Shown here piece by piece: positions 8,012-16,160 of a stretch of 30,458 nt of DNA; position 1 is the stretch's first letter; every line of letters starts with the position of its first letter. The position numbers were made by a program, and so were the translations under genes. The DNA lies in NCBI GenBank assembly GCA_034437895.1, contig DAOTTO010000172.1, positions 1-30,458 on the forward strand. Reading direction: 5' to 3'. The notes below the pieces were generated by a model. It was not told the origin of the DNA and made no database searches. It saw only the letters and a program-made list of their open reading frames with translations. This DNA is from JANRLJ01 sp034437895 (GTDB lineage Bacteria > Chloroflexota > Anaerolineae > Aggregatilineales > Phototrophicaceae).

Positions 8012-8889
8012 GAGTCGGTTAGCGGCGCGGAATGTACGCTGGCCTCTACAAACTGCTGAATAAAACCGCCGCTGTCGCTGGCGAGCAAGACACCTGTCAG
8101 CTTGTTAATCACCAATTCGCCCAAATGGTTAATCAGATGGGTGATTTGCTGGCGCATAATCATCATCACATCATCCCACATCACATCACGCGGAAGCTGC
8201 GGCTCACGGATAGTGCGTGTGCTTTCCAGATACGCCATAATCGGCTCAATTTCTGGGAAGATCAACGCACTTGGCAAATCATGTCGCACAACGGCATAAA
8301 AATGCCGTGCAAGCTGGCGTGAGCCATTTTCCAACGCGAACAAATCACTGGCAGGCACAGGTGGCTGCACTTGCGACGCACCGGTGCGCGTGAGCAGCAC
8401 AATTGCACGGCGCATCAACACCTGTAGTTCTGGCATCGTCTGGAGGCTGTTGGTCGCCACCATCAACACGCCATCAGGCTTCAAGACGCGGCGGAACTCA
8501 ACCAGCGCCTCGTCAATATCGGGCATGTGATAGAGCATGTGATTCGCCATTACCACATCAAAGGTGTGATCGGCGTAGGGCGTAAACTGCGCGTCTGCCA
8601 GCACTAAATTACTGGCGGCAGGATGTTTACCCAACATCCCCGGCGAGAAATCCAGACCATGATAGACCAAGCTGGGAAAAGTATCTTTTAAGAGGGTATA
8701 GTGCATACCAGCACCACAGCCCGCGTCTAAAATACGCTCATCGCCGCGCCATTGAATGCAGTCTAACACCCACCCGGCGTAATCAATCCGGGGGACAGTA
8801 TATTTATCGTGGATTTCCTGCCGAATCCGCAGGCTTTCGTCGGTAGCGTATTGCTGGCGGACGGCTTCTGGGTCATTGAGTGCAGACAT
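8008..8889 (-). CDS. Class I SAM-dependent methyltransferase (UbiE/Methyltransf_11-like)
   Basis: About 293 aa from the ATG at 8889; a TTG five codons upstream (8904) keeps the frame open but overlaps a GATAAT -10-like box at 8896-8901, so the ATG is preferred. Numbered from that TTG, motif I is ILDAGCGAG at 58-66, followed by GLDFSPGML, the acidic residue in ADAQFTPYADHTFDVVMANHMLYHM (motif II region, split here only by context) and the FRRVLKPDGVLMVAT motif. This is the standard Rossmann SAM-binding set. The C-terminal 120 residues, with several helices, are not recognised and probably set substrate choice, which cannot be told. No Shine-Dalgarno site is seen; a leaderless mRNA is plausible. 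The gene ends against the tRNA-Lys promoter on the same strand. Confidence 0.88.
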   Translation of the reverse strand: MSALNDPEAVRQQYATDESLRIRQEIHDKYTVPRIDYAGWVLDCIQWRGDERILDAGCGAGMHYTLLKDTFPSLVYHGLDFSPGMLGKHPAASNLVLADAQFTPYADHTFDVVMANHMLYHMPDIDEALVEFRRVLKPDGVLMVATNSLQTMPELQVLMRRAIVLLTRTGASQVQPPVPASDLFALENGSRQLARHFYAVVRHDLPSALIFPEIEPIMAYLESTRTIREPQLPRDVMWDDVMMIMRQQITHLINHLGELVINKLTGVLLASDSGGFIQQFVEASVHSAPLTDS

Positions 8890-8895
8890 CACAGG

Positions 8896-8901
8896 ATTAT
8901 C
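8896..8901 (-). promoter_or_regulatory. Candidate -10 box for a leaderless methyltransferase mRNA
   Basis: GATAAT on the minus strand, 6 nt before the ATG at 8889. A weak TTGGCT lies 15 bp upstream. The arrangement matches two other genes in the window. Confidence 0.4.
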
Positions 8902-8978
8902 CAACTATTTATGATGAGCCAATGAAGATTATAACACAACTAACTATATTCTGGATTTTGATACACGCAAGCGCTCGG

Positions 8979-9042
8979 TCCGAAAACAGTTTTAATCTTA
9001 GAAGTTACGCAGTTCAAAGTGATTATTTCTTAGTCAAAATAG
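8979..9042. repeat. Dispersed repeat, copy 1
   Basis: Lies in the AT-rich 277-bp gap between the methyltransferase and threonine ammonia-lyase genes. It aligns along about 65 bases to 16145-16211, sharing TCCGAAA, GTTACGC, GTTCA.AGTGATTA and TCAAA.TAG blocks. No gene is seen in this gap. Confidence 0.7.
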
Positions 9043-9181
9043 ACCGTAAAGGAAAATCATTGTCCTTATCAAAAACTATGAACTAATAATTTTTACCAAA
9101 AAACTTGATCAACTGCATAAGTTCTCAATCTATTATATCAGGATAAAATCAACCTCACCTTTATTTCGTCAAAGGCAAAAA

Positions 9182-10123
9182 ATGATGCTTACCTTACACG
9201 ATGTTCAACAAGCGCAAGATCGCATTGCTCCCTATCTGCATCCCACCCTATTGGAAATTGCCCCTAGTCTTGGGGAAAATATCTGGCTAAAGCTCGAAAA
9301 CACCAACCGTACCCATTCTTTTAAAGTGCGCGGTGCATTAAACGCTGTGCTGTCGTTAGATGCAGACTCGCGCCAGCGGGGAATCGTGACGGCATCCTCT
9401 GGGAATCATGCTCAAGGGGTGGCCTACGCCGCTTATGTCGCGGGTGTTTCCGCACGAATTTTAATGCCAGAACATACACCGCGCCGCAAGGTCGAAGGCG
9501 CACGCCGTTATGGCGCGGAAGTGGTCTTATTCGGCAAGATGTATGATGAAACCGAAGCGGAAGGCCGCCGTTTAGAACGTGACGAAGGGCTGACGTTTAT
9601 TTCCGCCTACAACGATCCGCAGGTGATCGCAGGCGCGGGGACAATTGGGCTGGAAATTCTGGAATCTCTGCCGGATGTGGCGCGGATTGTCGTGTGTGTC
9701 AGCGGTGGCGGCTTAATCAGCGGTATCGCATTGGCGGCGAAATCGCTTAAGCCCACGATTGAGATCATCGGCGTAAACGCGGAATCCGCCCCGGCGATGT
9801 ACAACACCTTTTATCAAACGGCTTATCCGCAAGTGTGGGAAACACTGGCAGAAGCCCTTTCCGGAGAAATCGAAACCGGCTCAATCACGATTCCGCTGGC
9901 GCAGCAGTATGTCGATCAGATGGTGTTGGTCTCCGAAGAAGAGATCGCGGCGGCAGTCCGCTGGATGGTGGACGACCAAGGTTGGATGGCGGAAGGCGGC
10001 GGCGTGGTCGGTATGGCGGCGATGATGACCGGAAAAATCGCAGCAGATTCTCGCCCAACGGCAGTTATCGTCAGCGGGGGCAACATTGACGGTGATTCAC
10101 TCCGCCGCGTACTGAAACTATAG
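9182..10123 (+). CDS. Threonine ammonia-lyase (threonine dehydratase), short catabolic-type
   Basis: PLP-dependent fold-type II enzyme of 313 aa. Seen: SFKVRGA at 46-52 with PLP lysine K48, the SSGNHAQG loop at 72-79, the phosphate-binding SGGGL at 174-178, and a C-terminal VSGGNID. These fit threonine ammonia-lyase, which turns threonine into 2-oxobutanoate and ammonia, and the related serine racemases and dehydratases. There is no C-terminal ACT-like regulatory domain, so feedback control by isoleucine as in long IlvA is not expected; the length matches TdcB-type enzymes. The ATG at 9182 (a second ATG follows directly) has only a weak AAAGG upstream. It appears monocistronic. Serine racemase activity cannot be excluded from sequence. 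Confidence 0.88.
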   Translation: MMLTLHDVQQAQDRIAPYLHPTLLEIAPSLGENIWLKLENTNRTHSFKVRGALNAVLSLDADSRQRGIVTASSGNHAQGVAYAAYVAGVSARILMPEHTPRRKVEGARRYGAEVVLFGKMYDETEAEGRRLERDEGLTFISAYNDPQVIAGAGTIGLEILESLPDVARIVVCVSGGGLISGIALAAKSLKPTIEIIGVNAESAPAMYNTFYQTAYPQVWETLAEALSGEIETGSITIPLAQQYVDQMVLVSEEEIAAAVRWMVDDQGWMAEGGGVVGMAAMMTGKIAADSRPTAVIVSGGNIDGDSLRRVLKL

Positions 10124-10277
10124 GAGCAGGTTGTGACCTATAAAATGATGCAATCCATAAATACTTGGACGATTTCTTGAGGAATTTTAGCAATTGCCGC
10201 GTATAAATCATGACTACGGCAAATCGTGACCAAGAGCGATATTTTGCGCGAACAACTCCCACGCCTGTATAACATGA

Positions 10278-10305
10278 TTCACACGGCATAAAAGGATGCT
10301 ATAAT
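10278..10305 (+). promoter_or_regulatory. Promoter giving a leaderless mRNA
   Basis: -35 TTCACA (10278-10283), 16-bp spacer, perfect -10 TATAAT (10300-10305), then 7 nt to the ATG at 10313. Transcription would start at or beside the start codon. Confidence 0.65.
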
Positions 10306-10312
10306 CGTCGCT

Positions 10313-11056
10313 ATGTTTGATGATGATCCTGAATTCGGCAAATTTGTCGCCAATTTCCCCAATAATCGGCTGCGCCTGCTGCTGACGAGTGGGGCGATTC
10401 TGGCGACGGTTTGGTTTGTCGTCACGGTTGCCTTGTGGCGGGTGGAGGCGAATCTCGCGTCTGTGATTACGGTGGGCATAGTTTCACTCGCCGCGCTCGG
10501 AGTCGGGTGGTACGTCGCGCATTTCTGGAATCGAGAATTGACGATGTACCAGCGTGGCTTTAGCTATCGTGAAGGCTCGCATGTCGTCTTCATCAGCTAT
10601 GCGGAAATTATCGCGCTACGCCAACAAGCCGAGCGGCGTGTTTATTTTGGCGGCTTGCTTAAGCGCATTGTCTATCGTACGACCCTCAAAACCACTAAAG
10701 ACGAAAATATCGTGCTGAATAATCTCTACCGCCGGATGGATGAACTCAATCTGCGCTTGGAGCAAGAGACGATTCGCCTGCTTAAACCCATGATTGAGCG
10801 CAGCATGGCGAATGGCGAAAAAGTGCCATTTGGTGATTTTCTTTCGCTCAATGCAACGGGTATTTATCAGCATAGAATAGCGGCAAATCCATATCATGAC
10901 GACCCGCCGCTTTTGTGGACGGATTTTGCTGGCTATCAAATCGAAGGCGGACGGCTTATTTTGTGTTCCAAAGCACAAGGCGATTGGGGAAGTATTCCAT
11001 TGGAAAGCATTGATAATTTGCGTCTGCTGCTGGAACTGTTGCAAAAACGTCCATGA
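10313..11056 (+). CDS. Two-TM membrane protein with a PH-like cytosolic part, unknown function
   Basis: 247 aa. Two hydrophobic segments at about 22-44 and 51-71 form a hairpin near the N-terminus. The next stretch (TMYQRGFSYREGSHVVFISYAEIIALRQ) has the look of the beta-strand start of bacterial PH-like/DUF6585-type proteins, which carry a 'G..y....g.....i.w.dI..i' pattern. A basic central region and a final segment with LLWTDFAGYQIEGGRLIL then repeat a similar strand pattern. The family call is tentative and no biochemical role is proposed. No Shine-Dalgarno site is present; the start rests on the -10 box 7 nt upstream. The next gene follows after 71 nt on the same strand. Confidence 0.8.
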   Translation: MFDDDPEFGKFVANFPNNRLRLLLTSGAILATVWFVVTVALWRVEANLASVITVGIVSLAALGVGWYVAHFWNRELTMYQRGFSYREGSHVVFISYAEIIALRQQAERRVYFGGLLKRIVYRTTLKTTKDENIVLNNLYRRMDELNLRLEQETIRLLKPMIERSMANGEKVPFGDFLSLNATGIYQHRIAANPYHDDPPLLWTDFAGYQIEGGRLILCSKAQGDWGSIPLESIDNLRLLLELLQKRP

Positions 11057-11098
11057 TGGGAAAAATTTGCGTTTCTTCAAACAAGCAGCCCTAAAATG

Positions 11099-11126
11099 CT
11101 GATCGCGCTGAAAGACTGATCGCGCT
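11099..11126 (+). repeat. Short 11-bp direct repeat before the next gene
   Basis: CTGATCGCGCT occurs at 11099-11109 and 11116-11126, just before the ATG at 11128. It could be a small duplication or a binding-site pair. Confidence 0.6.
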
Positions 11127-11127
11127 T

Positions 11128-11601
11128 ATGATTTATGAAATTCATCTTTATGTGCCTAAAACAGGCAAACTTACGCCGACCATGCTCGATTGGCTGTTTA
11201 AGCATGGGCAGAGCGACGATCAGCCGGAAGCCTATTGGCCTGTGCGAAAGATCAACCAAAAAGCCTTAGCGCGGCTGCTGCTGCGGCTTGATCCGGCGCT
11301 TAACCCTGTTCCCGGCCCGGCTGATGATGTGGAATTGCATTATCCCGACCCGAATTTGGGAATCGTCCTGTATATTCATGATCGCGGCATGATTATTTTC
11401 TTCCCGTATATGGAGTACAGCGTTTATTCACGTATTATCCTCGGCCTATGTTACACCTACATTCGCTATCTTTATGATGCCGCCGGATTCTGGAGTTTTG
11501 ACCCACAGTTGAATGTGCTTTCTTATGCCGATGATTTCCAATCCATCGAGGATACTGCGCTGTTGATGGATGCAATAATGCCCAAGCTGCTTACGTCATA
11601 A
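11128..11601 (+). CDS. Hypothetical protein, 157 aa
   Basis: Not recognised. It is a soluble protein without signal peptide or clear transmembrane helix, rich in aromatic residues in its second half (IIFFPYMEYSVYSR, LCYTYIRYLYD, GFWSFDP). It starts MIYEIHLYVPKTGKL and is charged at the N-terminal side. It follows the PH-like membrane protein gene by 71 nt on the same strand, so the two may be co-transcribed. There is no good ribosome site before the ATG at 11128. Codon use looks like the neighbours and the frame is uninterrupted, which supports it as a real gene. Confidence 0.7.
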   Translation: MIYEIHLYVPKTGKLTPTMLDWLFKHGQSDDQPEAYWPVRKINQKALARLLLRLDPALNPVPGPADDVELHYPDPNLGIVLYIHDRGMIIFFPYMEYSVYSRIILGLCYTYIRYLYDAAGFWSFDPQLNVLSYADDFQSIEDTALLMDAIMPKLLTS

Positions 11602-11720
11602 GGACTTCGTCCACGCCACATTAAAACGATCTTTAAATTTTTTTAAATTCTTGTTTTCTCCACGTTATGTGCGAAACTCAGAAAAGAGACCACATGCAAA
11701 TGTGTTAAACACTCGTTTTT

Positions 11721-11837
11721 TTGCAGGTGGTGGTGAAGTATGCTATTCTCGCGAGGTCTGTTCTAGTGAAATAACCTTATTTCGCAGAATAGCAAGTAGC
11801 AAGTAGTCCGGTGGATGTCTCCAAAACAGTTTCCACC
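11721..11837 (+). promoter_or_regulatory. Promoter-leader region with nested inverted repeats before the ABC importer
   Basis: TTGCAG (11721-11726), 17-bp spacer up to TATTCT (11744-11749) with an extended TGC, is a weak promoter candidate. A 9-bp inverted repeat TGCTATTCT (11741-11749) / AGAATAGCA (11786-11794) encloses a second one, GAAATAA (11768-11774) / TTATTTC (11777-11783). A third stem, GGTGGA (11810-11815) / TCCACC (11832-11837), lies before the AGGAGG ribosome site at 11858-11863. It may be an operator plus structured leader; no known riboswitch is recognised. Confidence 0.4.
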
Positions 11838-11869
11838 AAAAGTAACTAAATATTTTCAGGAGGAATTGA

Positions 11870-13651
11870 ATGAGCAAGTTTTACCGTCTGTTTGGTTTAG
11901 GCCTCGTATTGGCGTTAGCATTGTCTTTCGGAGTGGTTCTCGTGAACGCTCAGGATGGCGAAATGCCCGGTCCCGGTGAGGGTGGTCTCGTCATTCGTGG
12001 CAGCACCCGCAGTTCTGCTAATCTCGGCCCGTTAGTGTGGCTGCGCTGCTCCGGCGTGGATTGCTCCGACCCCAATAATTTAATTTGGCCTGCATTGATT
12101 GGCCTCGACCCGGAAACACAGAACTATTCAGTAGAAACCAATGGTCAGCTTGCGACGGGTTGGGAAATTGCCGAAGATGGTCTGAGTGTGACCGTCACCA
12201 TGCGCCAAGATGCAACTTGGAACGATGGCACCCCCATTACGGCAACCGACATCTACTTCGCTTGGGAAGCCATGCAGCAGGGTGAAGGCGTTGGCATGTC
12301 CAGCAGCTATGCTCCAGCGGCAGCGGCTTTGGTTGGTGCCGAAATTATTGATGACTACACCATCCGCTTTGATTTCGACGCAGTTCAGTGCGAAGCCATC
12401 CGTCAGGTTGCTTCTGTTTCTGCGCTGCCCGCCCATTCCTTTGGCTATACCCCCGGCGCTGATTTCGATTGGGCAAGCATGATCGATCATCCCTTTGATC
12501 GCGCCCCAGCAGTCACCTCTGGCCCATTCGGCTTTGATCGTCTTGAGCCGGGTACTGCAATTTACCTTTCCTCGAACCTCAACTGGTGGGATCCCACTGC
12601 CGATTATGTTGTTCCGTCGGGCTTCGTCATCGTCGATACGCCTGATGAAAACGTCATGATTGAGCGCTTCTTGGCAGCACAACCCGGCGACCTCAACTTC
12701 GTGTTTGAACCCGGTGGCGGTGTCTTCACCACCCTGCGTGAAGCGGCTGATGCCGGCAGCATCCAATACGATCAGGCTCCTGGTCGCGTGTGGCATTATG
12801 TCGCCCTCAACTTGGCTGACCCCAGCAACCCGCAAAACGGTCTGGACGAAGCTGGCGAGCCGATTGACCAAGGTGTCCACCCGATCTTCGGTGATGTGCG
12901 CGTCCGTCAGGCGCTGCAACACGCCATCAACATTGATGAAGTTATCAATGGGCCGCTGAACGGCAACGCAACCGCGATGGTCGCTGGCACCATCCCCACC
13001 GCCTTCACCCTCGACCCCGATCTGGCGCGTCGTCCGTTTGATCTGGATGCCGCTCGCGCTCTGCTCGATGAAGCCGGTTGGACAAGCACCGGTGAAGCAT
13101 TGGTCGAAGGCGGCGATGGCCTGCGTACCAACGCCGATGGTTTGGAACTGCGCTTTGAAATGATGAACGTCGGTGATGTCCGCAATGATGTTTCCGTCGT
13201 CCTCCAGAACCAGTTTGCCCAGATTGGTGTGGCAGTGGATGTCGTCGTGTTGGACTTCAACACCATGTACGATGACAACATGGGCGCACAAACCTTTGAC
13301 ACCGCTGTTGCTGGTTGGCGCGGTGGGCTGCCGTTTGATCCCGATTTACGCGGCTTCTTCGGCGCGGAAAATGACATCTTCGGCGAAGGCTACGGCTTCA
13401 ACTTCCCGTCCTATTACAACGCACGCTTGGAAGAATTGGGCGAAGCAATTGCCACCGGCAACTGCGATCCCGAAGCCCGTATCGCCGCTGCCCACGAAAT
13501 GCAACAAATCCTGTACGACGACCAGCCCTATCTGTGGCTGTACGCACTGGATTCCGCTTATGCTGCGTCACCCAATGTTCAAGGCTTCGACCCCTTCCCC
13601 GGCCTCGGCCAATGGAACGTCGATTCTTGGAATGTGAACAACGAACAGTAA
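11870..13651 (+). CDS. ABC transporter substrate-binding protein, family 5 (OppA/DppA-like)
   Basis: 593-aa secreted solute receptor. The N-terminus has a basic start, a hydrophobic core and a signal-peptidase I-like end VNA-QD near residue 27; there is no lipobox cysteine. The body shows the SBP_bac_5 pattern: a 'GLVIRGSTRSSANLGPL' start, the family-typical LATGWEIAEDGLSVTVTMR and WNDGTPITATDIYFAWEAM region, FGDVRVRQALQHAINID, and a C-terminal YDDQPYLWLY. Such proteins bind oligopeptides, dipeptides or other small ligands; the ligand cannot be told. The start is fixed by AGGAGG 6 nt upstream. It is followed after 258 bp, filled with hairpins, by two permease genes on the same strand. Absence of a lipid anchor is notable if the cell has one membrane. 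Confidence 0.93.
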   Translation: MSKFYRLFGLGLVLALALSFGVVLVNAQDGEMPGPGEGGLVIRGSTRSSANLGPLVWLRCSGVDCSDPNNLIWPALIGLDPETQNYSVETNGQLATGWEIAEDGLSVTVTMRQDATWNDGTPITATDIYFAWEAMQQGEGVGMSSSYAPAAAALVGAEIIDDYTIRFDFDAVQCEAIRQVASVSALPAHSFGYTPGADFDWASMIDHPFDRAPAVTSGPFGFDRLEPGTAIYLSSNLNWWDPTADYVVPSGFVIVDTPDENVMIERFLAAQPGDLNFVFEPGGGVFTTLREAADAGSIQYDQAPGRVWHYVALNLADPSNPQNGLDEAGEPIDQGVHPIFGDVRVRQALQHAINIDEVINGPLNGNATAMVAGTIPTAFTLDPDLARRPFDLDAARALLDEAGWTSTGEALVEGGDGLRTNADGLELRFEMMNVGDVRNDVSVVLQNQFAQIGVAVDVVVLDFNTMYDDNMGAQTFDTAVAGWRGGLPFDPDLRGFFGAENDIFGEGYGFNFPSYYNARLEELGEAIATGNCDPEARIAAAHEMQQILYDDQPYLWLYALDSAYAASPNVQGFDPFPGLGQWNVDSWNVNNEQ

Positions 13652-13660
13652 ATAAGCTAC

Positions 13661-13689
13661 GGCAGGGTACAGCAGATATGTACCCTGCC
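13661..13689 (+). terminator. Hairpin after the substrate-binding protein gene
   Basis: A perfect 10-bp stem, GGCAGGGTAC (13661-13670) and GTACCCTGCC (13680-13689), 9-nt loop, 10 bp after the stop. There is no T-run, so it is more likely an mRNA-stabilising or attenuating hairpin than a full terminator. Confidence 0.5.
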
Positions 13690-13705
13690 AATGATTTCGT
13701 ATTTT

Positions 13706-13730
13706 GTAGGGGGCATAGTTTGTCCCCTAC
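13706..13730. repeat. Inverted repeat GTAGGGG / CCCCTAC
   Basis: 7-bp stem (13706-13712, 13724-13730), 11-nt loop. It resembles the TGTAGGGG-type start of the hairpin near 16244-16265. Confidence 0.5.
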
Positions 13731-13825
13731 GATAAACAATCGGCTTGTATGTTCTTTCAGGAAATTTTACTTAAAGCCATTAACTTAGTACGACAAAAAT
13801 AAACGTTATTTCTAATCTTAAAAGT

Positions 13826-13850
13826 AGAGGCGGCTCACCGAGTCGCCTCT
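13826..13850. repeat. Hairpin AGAGGCGGCTC / GAGTCGCCTCT
   Basis: 11-bp stem with one G-T pair, 3-nt loop, flanked by A-runs but no T-run on the plus strand. It has the same plan as the palindrome at 22507-22539. It lies 60 bp before the first permease gene. Confidence 0.6.
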
Positions 13851-13909
13851 AAAAAACAACCACTTTGGTAAATCTAAAAATCTAGTGTTGTGCTATTTAG
13901 GTGATTCTT

Positions 13910-14977
13910 ATGACTAAATTTTTACTGAAACGTCTTATACAAGCGATACCGACCTTGCTTGGCATTACGGTGATCGCTTTTTTTATTATGGCGCAGCTTC
14001 CCGGCGGCCCCGTGAATGCACTGGCGTTTGACCCCAGCATCACGCCCCAGCAGCGTACTGCGATGGCAGAAGCAATGGGGGTGAATGACCCCTGGTATAT
14101 TCAATATTCACGTTGGATGATTGGCGATGCACCGATTGAAATTTTCGGCGCACAAATTTGGGGTGGGCGCGAAATCCCCGTGTTTGATCGTCGTGGTAAT
14201 CAGACCGGTACTGAAATTGGTGTGAATAAAGGCATTTTGCGGGGCGACTTCGGGCATTCGCTCGTTTCCCGCCAGCCAACAACGGAAGCCATCAGCACTC
14301 GCTTAGGCGCAACCGCTGAACTCGGCGCACTTTCGCTGCTGGTCGGTACGCTGATTGGTATCCCCATCGGTGTCCTTGCGGCGGTGCGGCAGGGCGGCAT
14401 TTTTGATAATATCACCCGTATTCTGGCTGTGTTTATCAGCGCCGTACCTGTTTTTTGGCTCGGCCTGATTCTGCTGCTGATCTTCGGTTCATGGCTGCAA
14501 CTGCTGCCGATGGGCAACCGCTTCCCGATCTCGGTGGTAGGCGATTATTCACTGTGGGATCGTGTTCGGCATTTGATTTTGCCAGTCCTCACCCTCTCTA
14601 GTTTCTCGATCGCCACATTTTCGCGCTTTATGCGAGCATCGCTGCTCGATGTGCTGAATCAAGATTACGTCCGCACCGCCCGCGCCAAAGGCTTATCGAA
14701 TAACAAAGTGTGGTTTACCCACGCCATGCGGAATGCGCTGATTCCGGTTGCCACCATTATTGGCCCCGCTATCCCCGGTATTATTGGCGGCGCGACCCTC
14801 ACCGAAACCATTTATTCTTGGCCTGGGATGGGGCGCTTAGTCGTCGAATCCGTCACCCAGCAAGATTACCCGGTGATTATGGGAATTGTGCTGGTCTTTT
14901 CAATTGCGACCATACTCGGTTTTATTTTGTCCGATATTCTTTATGCGCTTTTTGACCCGCGTATCCGCCTGAGTTAA
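13910..14977 (+). CDS. ABC transporter permease, DppB/OppB family
   Basis: About 355 aa from the ATG at 13910. A GTG at 13901 keeps the frame open, but AGGTGA at 13899-13904 is a ribosome site 5 nt before the ATG, which decides the start. Inner-membrane subunit of an oligopeptide-type importer: N-terminal segment LLGITVIAFFIMAQLPGGPVNAL typical of the family, a soluble loop of about 90 residues after it, then five further hydrophobic segments. The EAA loop that docks on the ATPase is seen as DYVRTARAKGLSNNKVWFTH near residues 254-273. It works with the DppC-like partner that follows after 13 bp and with the upstream binding protein. The loop between helices 1 and 2 has the IQYSRWMIGD stretch seen in other long members. 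Confidence 0.92.
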   Translation: MTKFLLKRLIQAIPTLLGITVIAFFIMAQLPGGPVNALAFDPSITPQQRTAMAEAMGVNDPWYIQYSRWMIGDAPIEIFGAQIWGGREIPVFDRRGNQTGTEIGVNKGILRGDFGHSLVSRQPTTEAISTRLGATAELGALSLLVGTLIGIPIGVLAAVRQGGIFDNITRILAVFISAVPVFWLGLILLLIFGSWLQLLPMGNRFPISVVGDYSLWDRVRHLILPVLTLSSFSIATFSRFMRASLLDVLNQDYVRTARAKGLSNNKVWFTHAMRNALIPVATIIGPAIPGIIGGATLTETIYSWPGMGRLVVESVTQQDYPVIMGIVLVFSIATILGFILSDILYALFDPRIRLS

Positions 14978-14990
14978 GAGGAGTTTTTAT

Positions 14991-15971
14991 ATGGCGACAC
15001 CAAATACCATCCCATCACAGATGAACGAGCCAAAACGCAGCGAGATCACCAGCTTGAACCTCGAAAAGCGCAAAAGCGATTCGCTGACGAGTACCGCCAT
15101 TCGTCGTTTGAAGAAAGATTACCTGACGTTATTGGCTTTCGCGGTTTTAATCACCCTTGCACTAATGGCGCTGTTGGCTCCTGTATTTGAAAACGCGCTG
15201 GGTGTCTCTTATACCGAACCGCTGGCAGATCGCAAACTGCTGTCCATCGCTACGAATTATCTGAATCCGACGACTGAAAAAACCACGTTTTATGTCGCCG
15301 GGACGGACAACTTAGGGCGTGATGTGTTTACGCGTCTGATGTACGGTGGGCGTGTGTCGCTGGGAATCGGTGTTTCGGCGGCGCTCTTTTCTACCCTGAT
15401 TGGCGTGACTATCGGCTTACTGGCGGGCTTTTATCAAGGCACACGAGTGGGCTTTATCGATGATTTTATCATGTGGTTCGTGACGACATTGAACTCTATC
15501 CCGACTTTGATGCTGCTGATTTTGATTTCAGCCGTCCTCACGCCGAGTATCGCCACCCTGATTGTGGTGCTAACCATTGTTTCATGGTCGGGGACGATGC
15601 GCCTGATTCGCGGCGAAACGCTTGGGCAGCGCGAGAATGAATATGTCATCAGTGCGCGGGCGATGGGTGCGAGTCCCATACGGATTATGTTCATCCATAT
15701 CCTGCCGAATACGCTCTCGATTTTGGTGACGGCTTTGGCGATTGAAATTGGCTCGTTAATTTTGACCGAATCCGCATTGAGTTTCTTGGGGTTGGGTGTG
15801 CGTCCGCCGGAGCCAAGCTGGGGCAATATGCTCACCGGCGCACAAAGCTATTTCCGTCAGGCGGCGCATCTTTCCATTTTGCCCGGCCTGTTGATTGTAG
15901 TGACGGTGTTGAGCTTGTATCTGATTGGCGATGGCCTGCGTGATGCGCTCGACCCGCGCAGTGTAAAATAA
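14991..15971 (+). CDS. ABC transporter permease, DppC/OppC family
   Basis: 326-aa membrane protein, partner of the upstream permease. The N-terminal 40 residues are polar and basic, followed by a first membrane segment (about 45-67). It carries the conserved GTDNLGRDVFTRLMYGGR.SL motif before the transport core, and an EAA loop EYVISARAMGASPIRIMFIH. It ends with the family signature GDGLRDALDPR. AGAGGAG upstream is a good ribosome site, and the 13-bp gap shows co-transcription with the DppB-like gene. No ATPase genes (DppD/DppF type) follow: the next 394 bp are non-coding and the next gene is on the other strand, so the motor subunits must come from elsewhere. Confidence 0.93.
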   Translation: MATPNTIPSQMNEPKRSEITSLNLEKRKSDSLTSTAIRRLKKDYLTLLAFAVLITLALMALLAPVFENALGVSYTEPLADRKLLSIATNYLNPTTEKTTFYVAGTDNLGRDVFTRLMYGGRVSLGIGVSAALFSTLIGVTIGLLAGFYQGTRVGFIDDFIMWFVTTLNSIPTLMLLILISAVLTPSIATLIVVLTIVSWSGTMRLIRGETLGQRENEYVISARAMGASPIRIMFIHILPNTLSILVTALAIEIGSLILTESALSFLGLGVRPPEPSWGNMLTGAQSYFRQAAHLSILPGLLIVVTVLSLYLIGDGLRDALDPRSVK

Positions 15972-15972
15972 A

Positions 15973-16160
15973 TAACCTCAGTTTTGGATAGCTGTACTTT
16001 GATTAACTTTTATGATGTCCTCATCCCCCGACCCCTTCTCCATTGCATGGAGAAGGGGAGGAAAAGGGCTCATAATGGTTCTTTAAGTCCCCTCTCTACG
16101 AAGTGGGGAGGGGATTTAGGGGTGGGGATAGAATGAAAATGCTATCCGAAACTCAGGTTA
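15973..16160. mobile_element. MITE-like element with 20-bp terminal inverted repeats
   Basis: The left end (15973-15992) and right end (16141-16160) are inverted copies matching at 18 of 20 positions; the core is CCTNAGTTTNGGATAGC. The 188-bp interior has no gene but two strong hairpins: CCCCTTCTCCAT / ATGGAGAAGGGG (16032-16058) and TCCCCTC / GAGGGGA (16088-16114). It starts two bases after the DppC-like stop codon. No target-site duplication is obvious. Confidence 0.6.

Noticed and set aside
10616..11080. A 154-codon minus-strand frame
   Set aside because: It is antisense to the PH-like membrane protein gene, which has a promoter at the right distance and membrane segments.
12128..13291. 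A 387-codon open frame on the minus strand
   Set aside because: It lies fully inside the substrate-binding protein gene on the other strand, which has clear family motifs and a strong ribosome site; the antisense frame has no recognisable domain.
12660..13637. Several overlapping frames in the substrate-binding protein region
   Set aside because: High GC third positions leave other frames open by chance; the family 5 protein accounts for the region.
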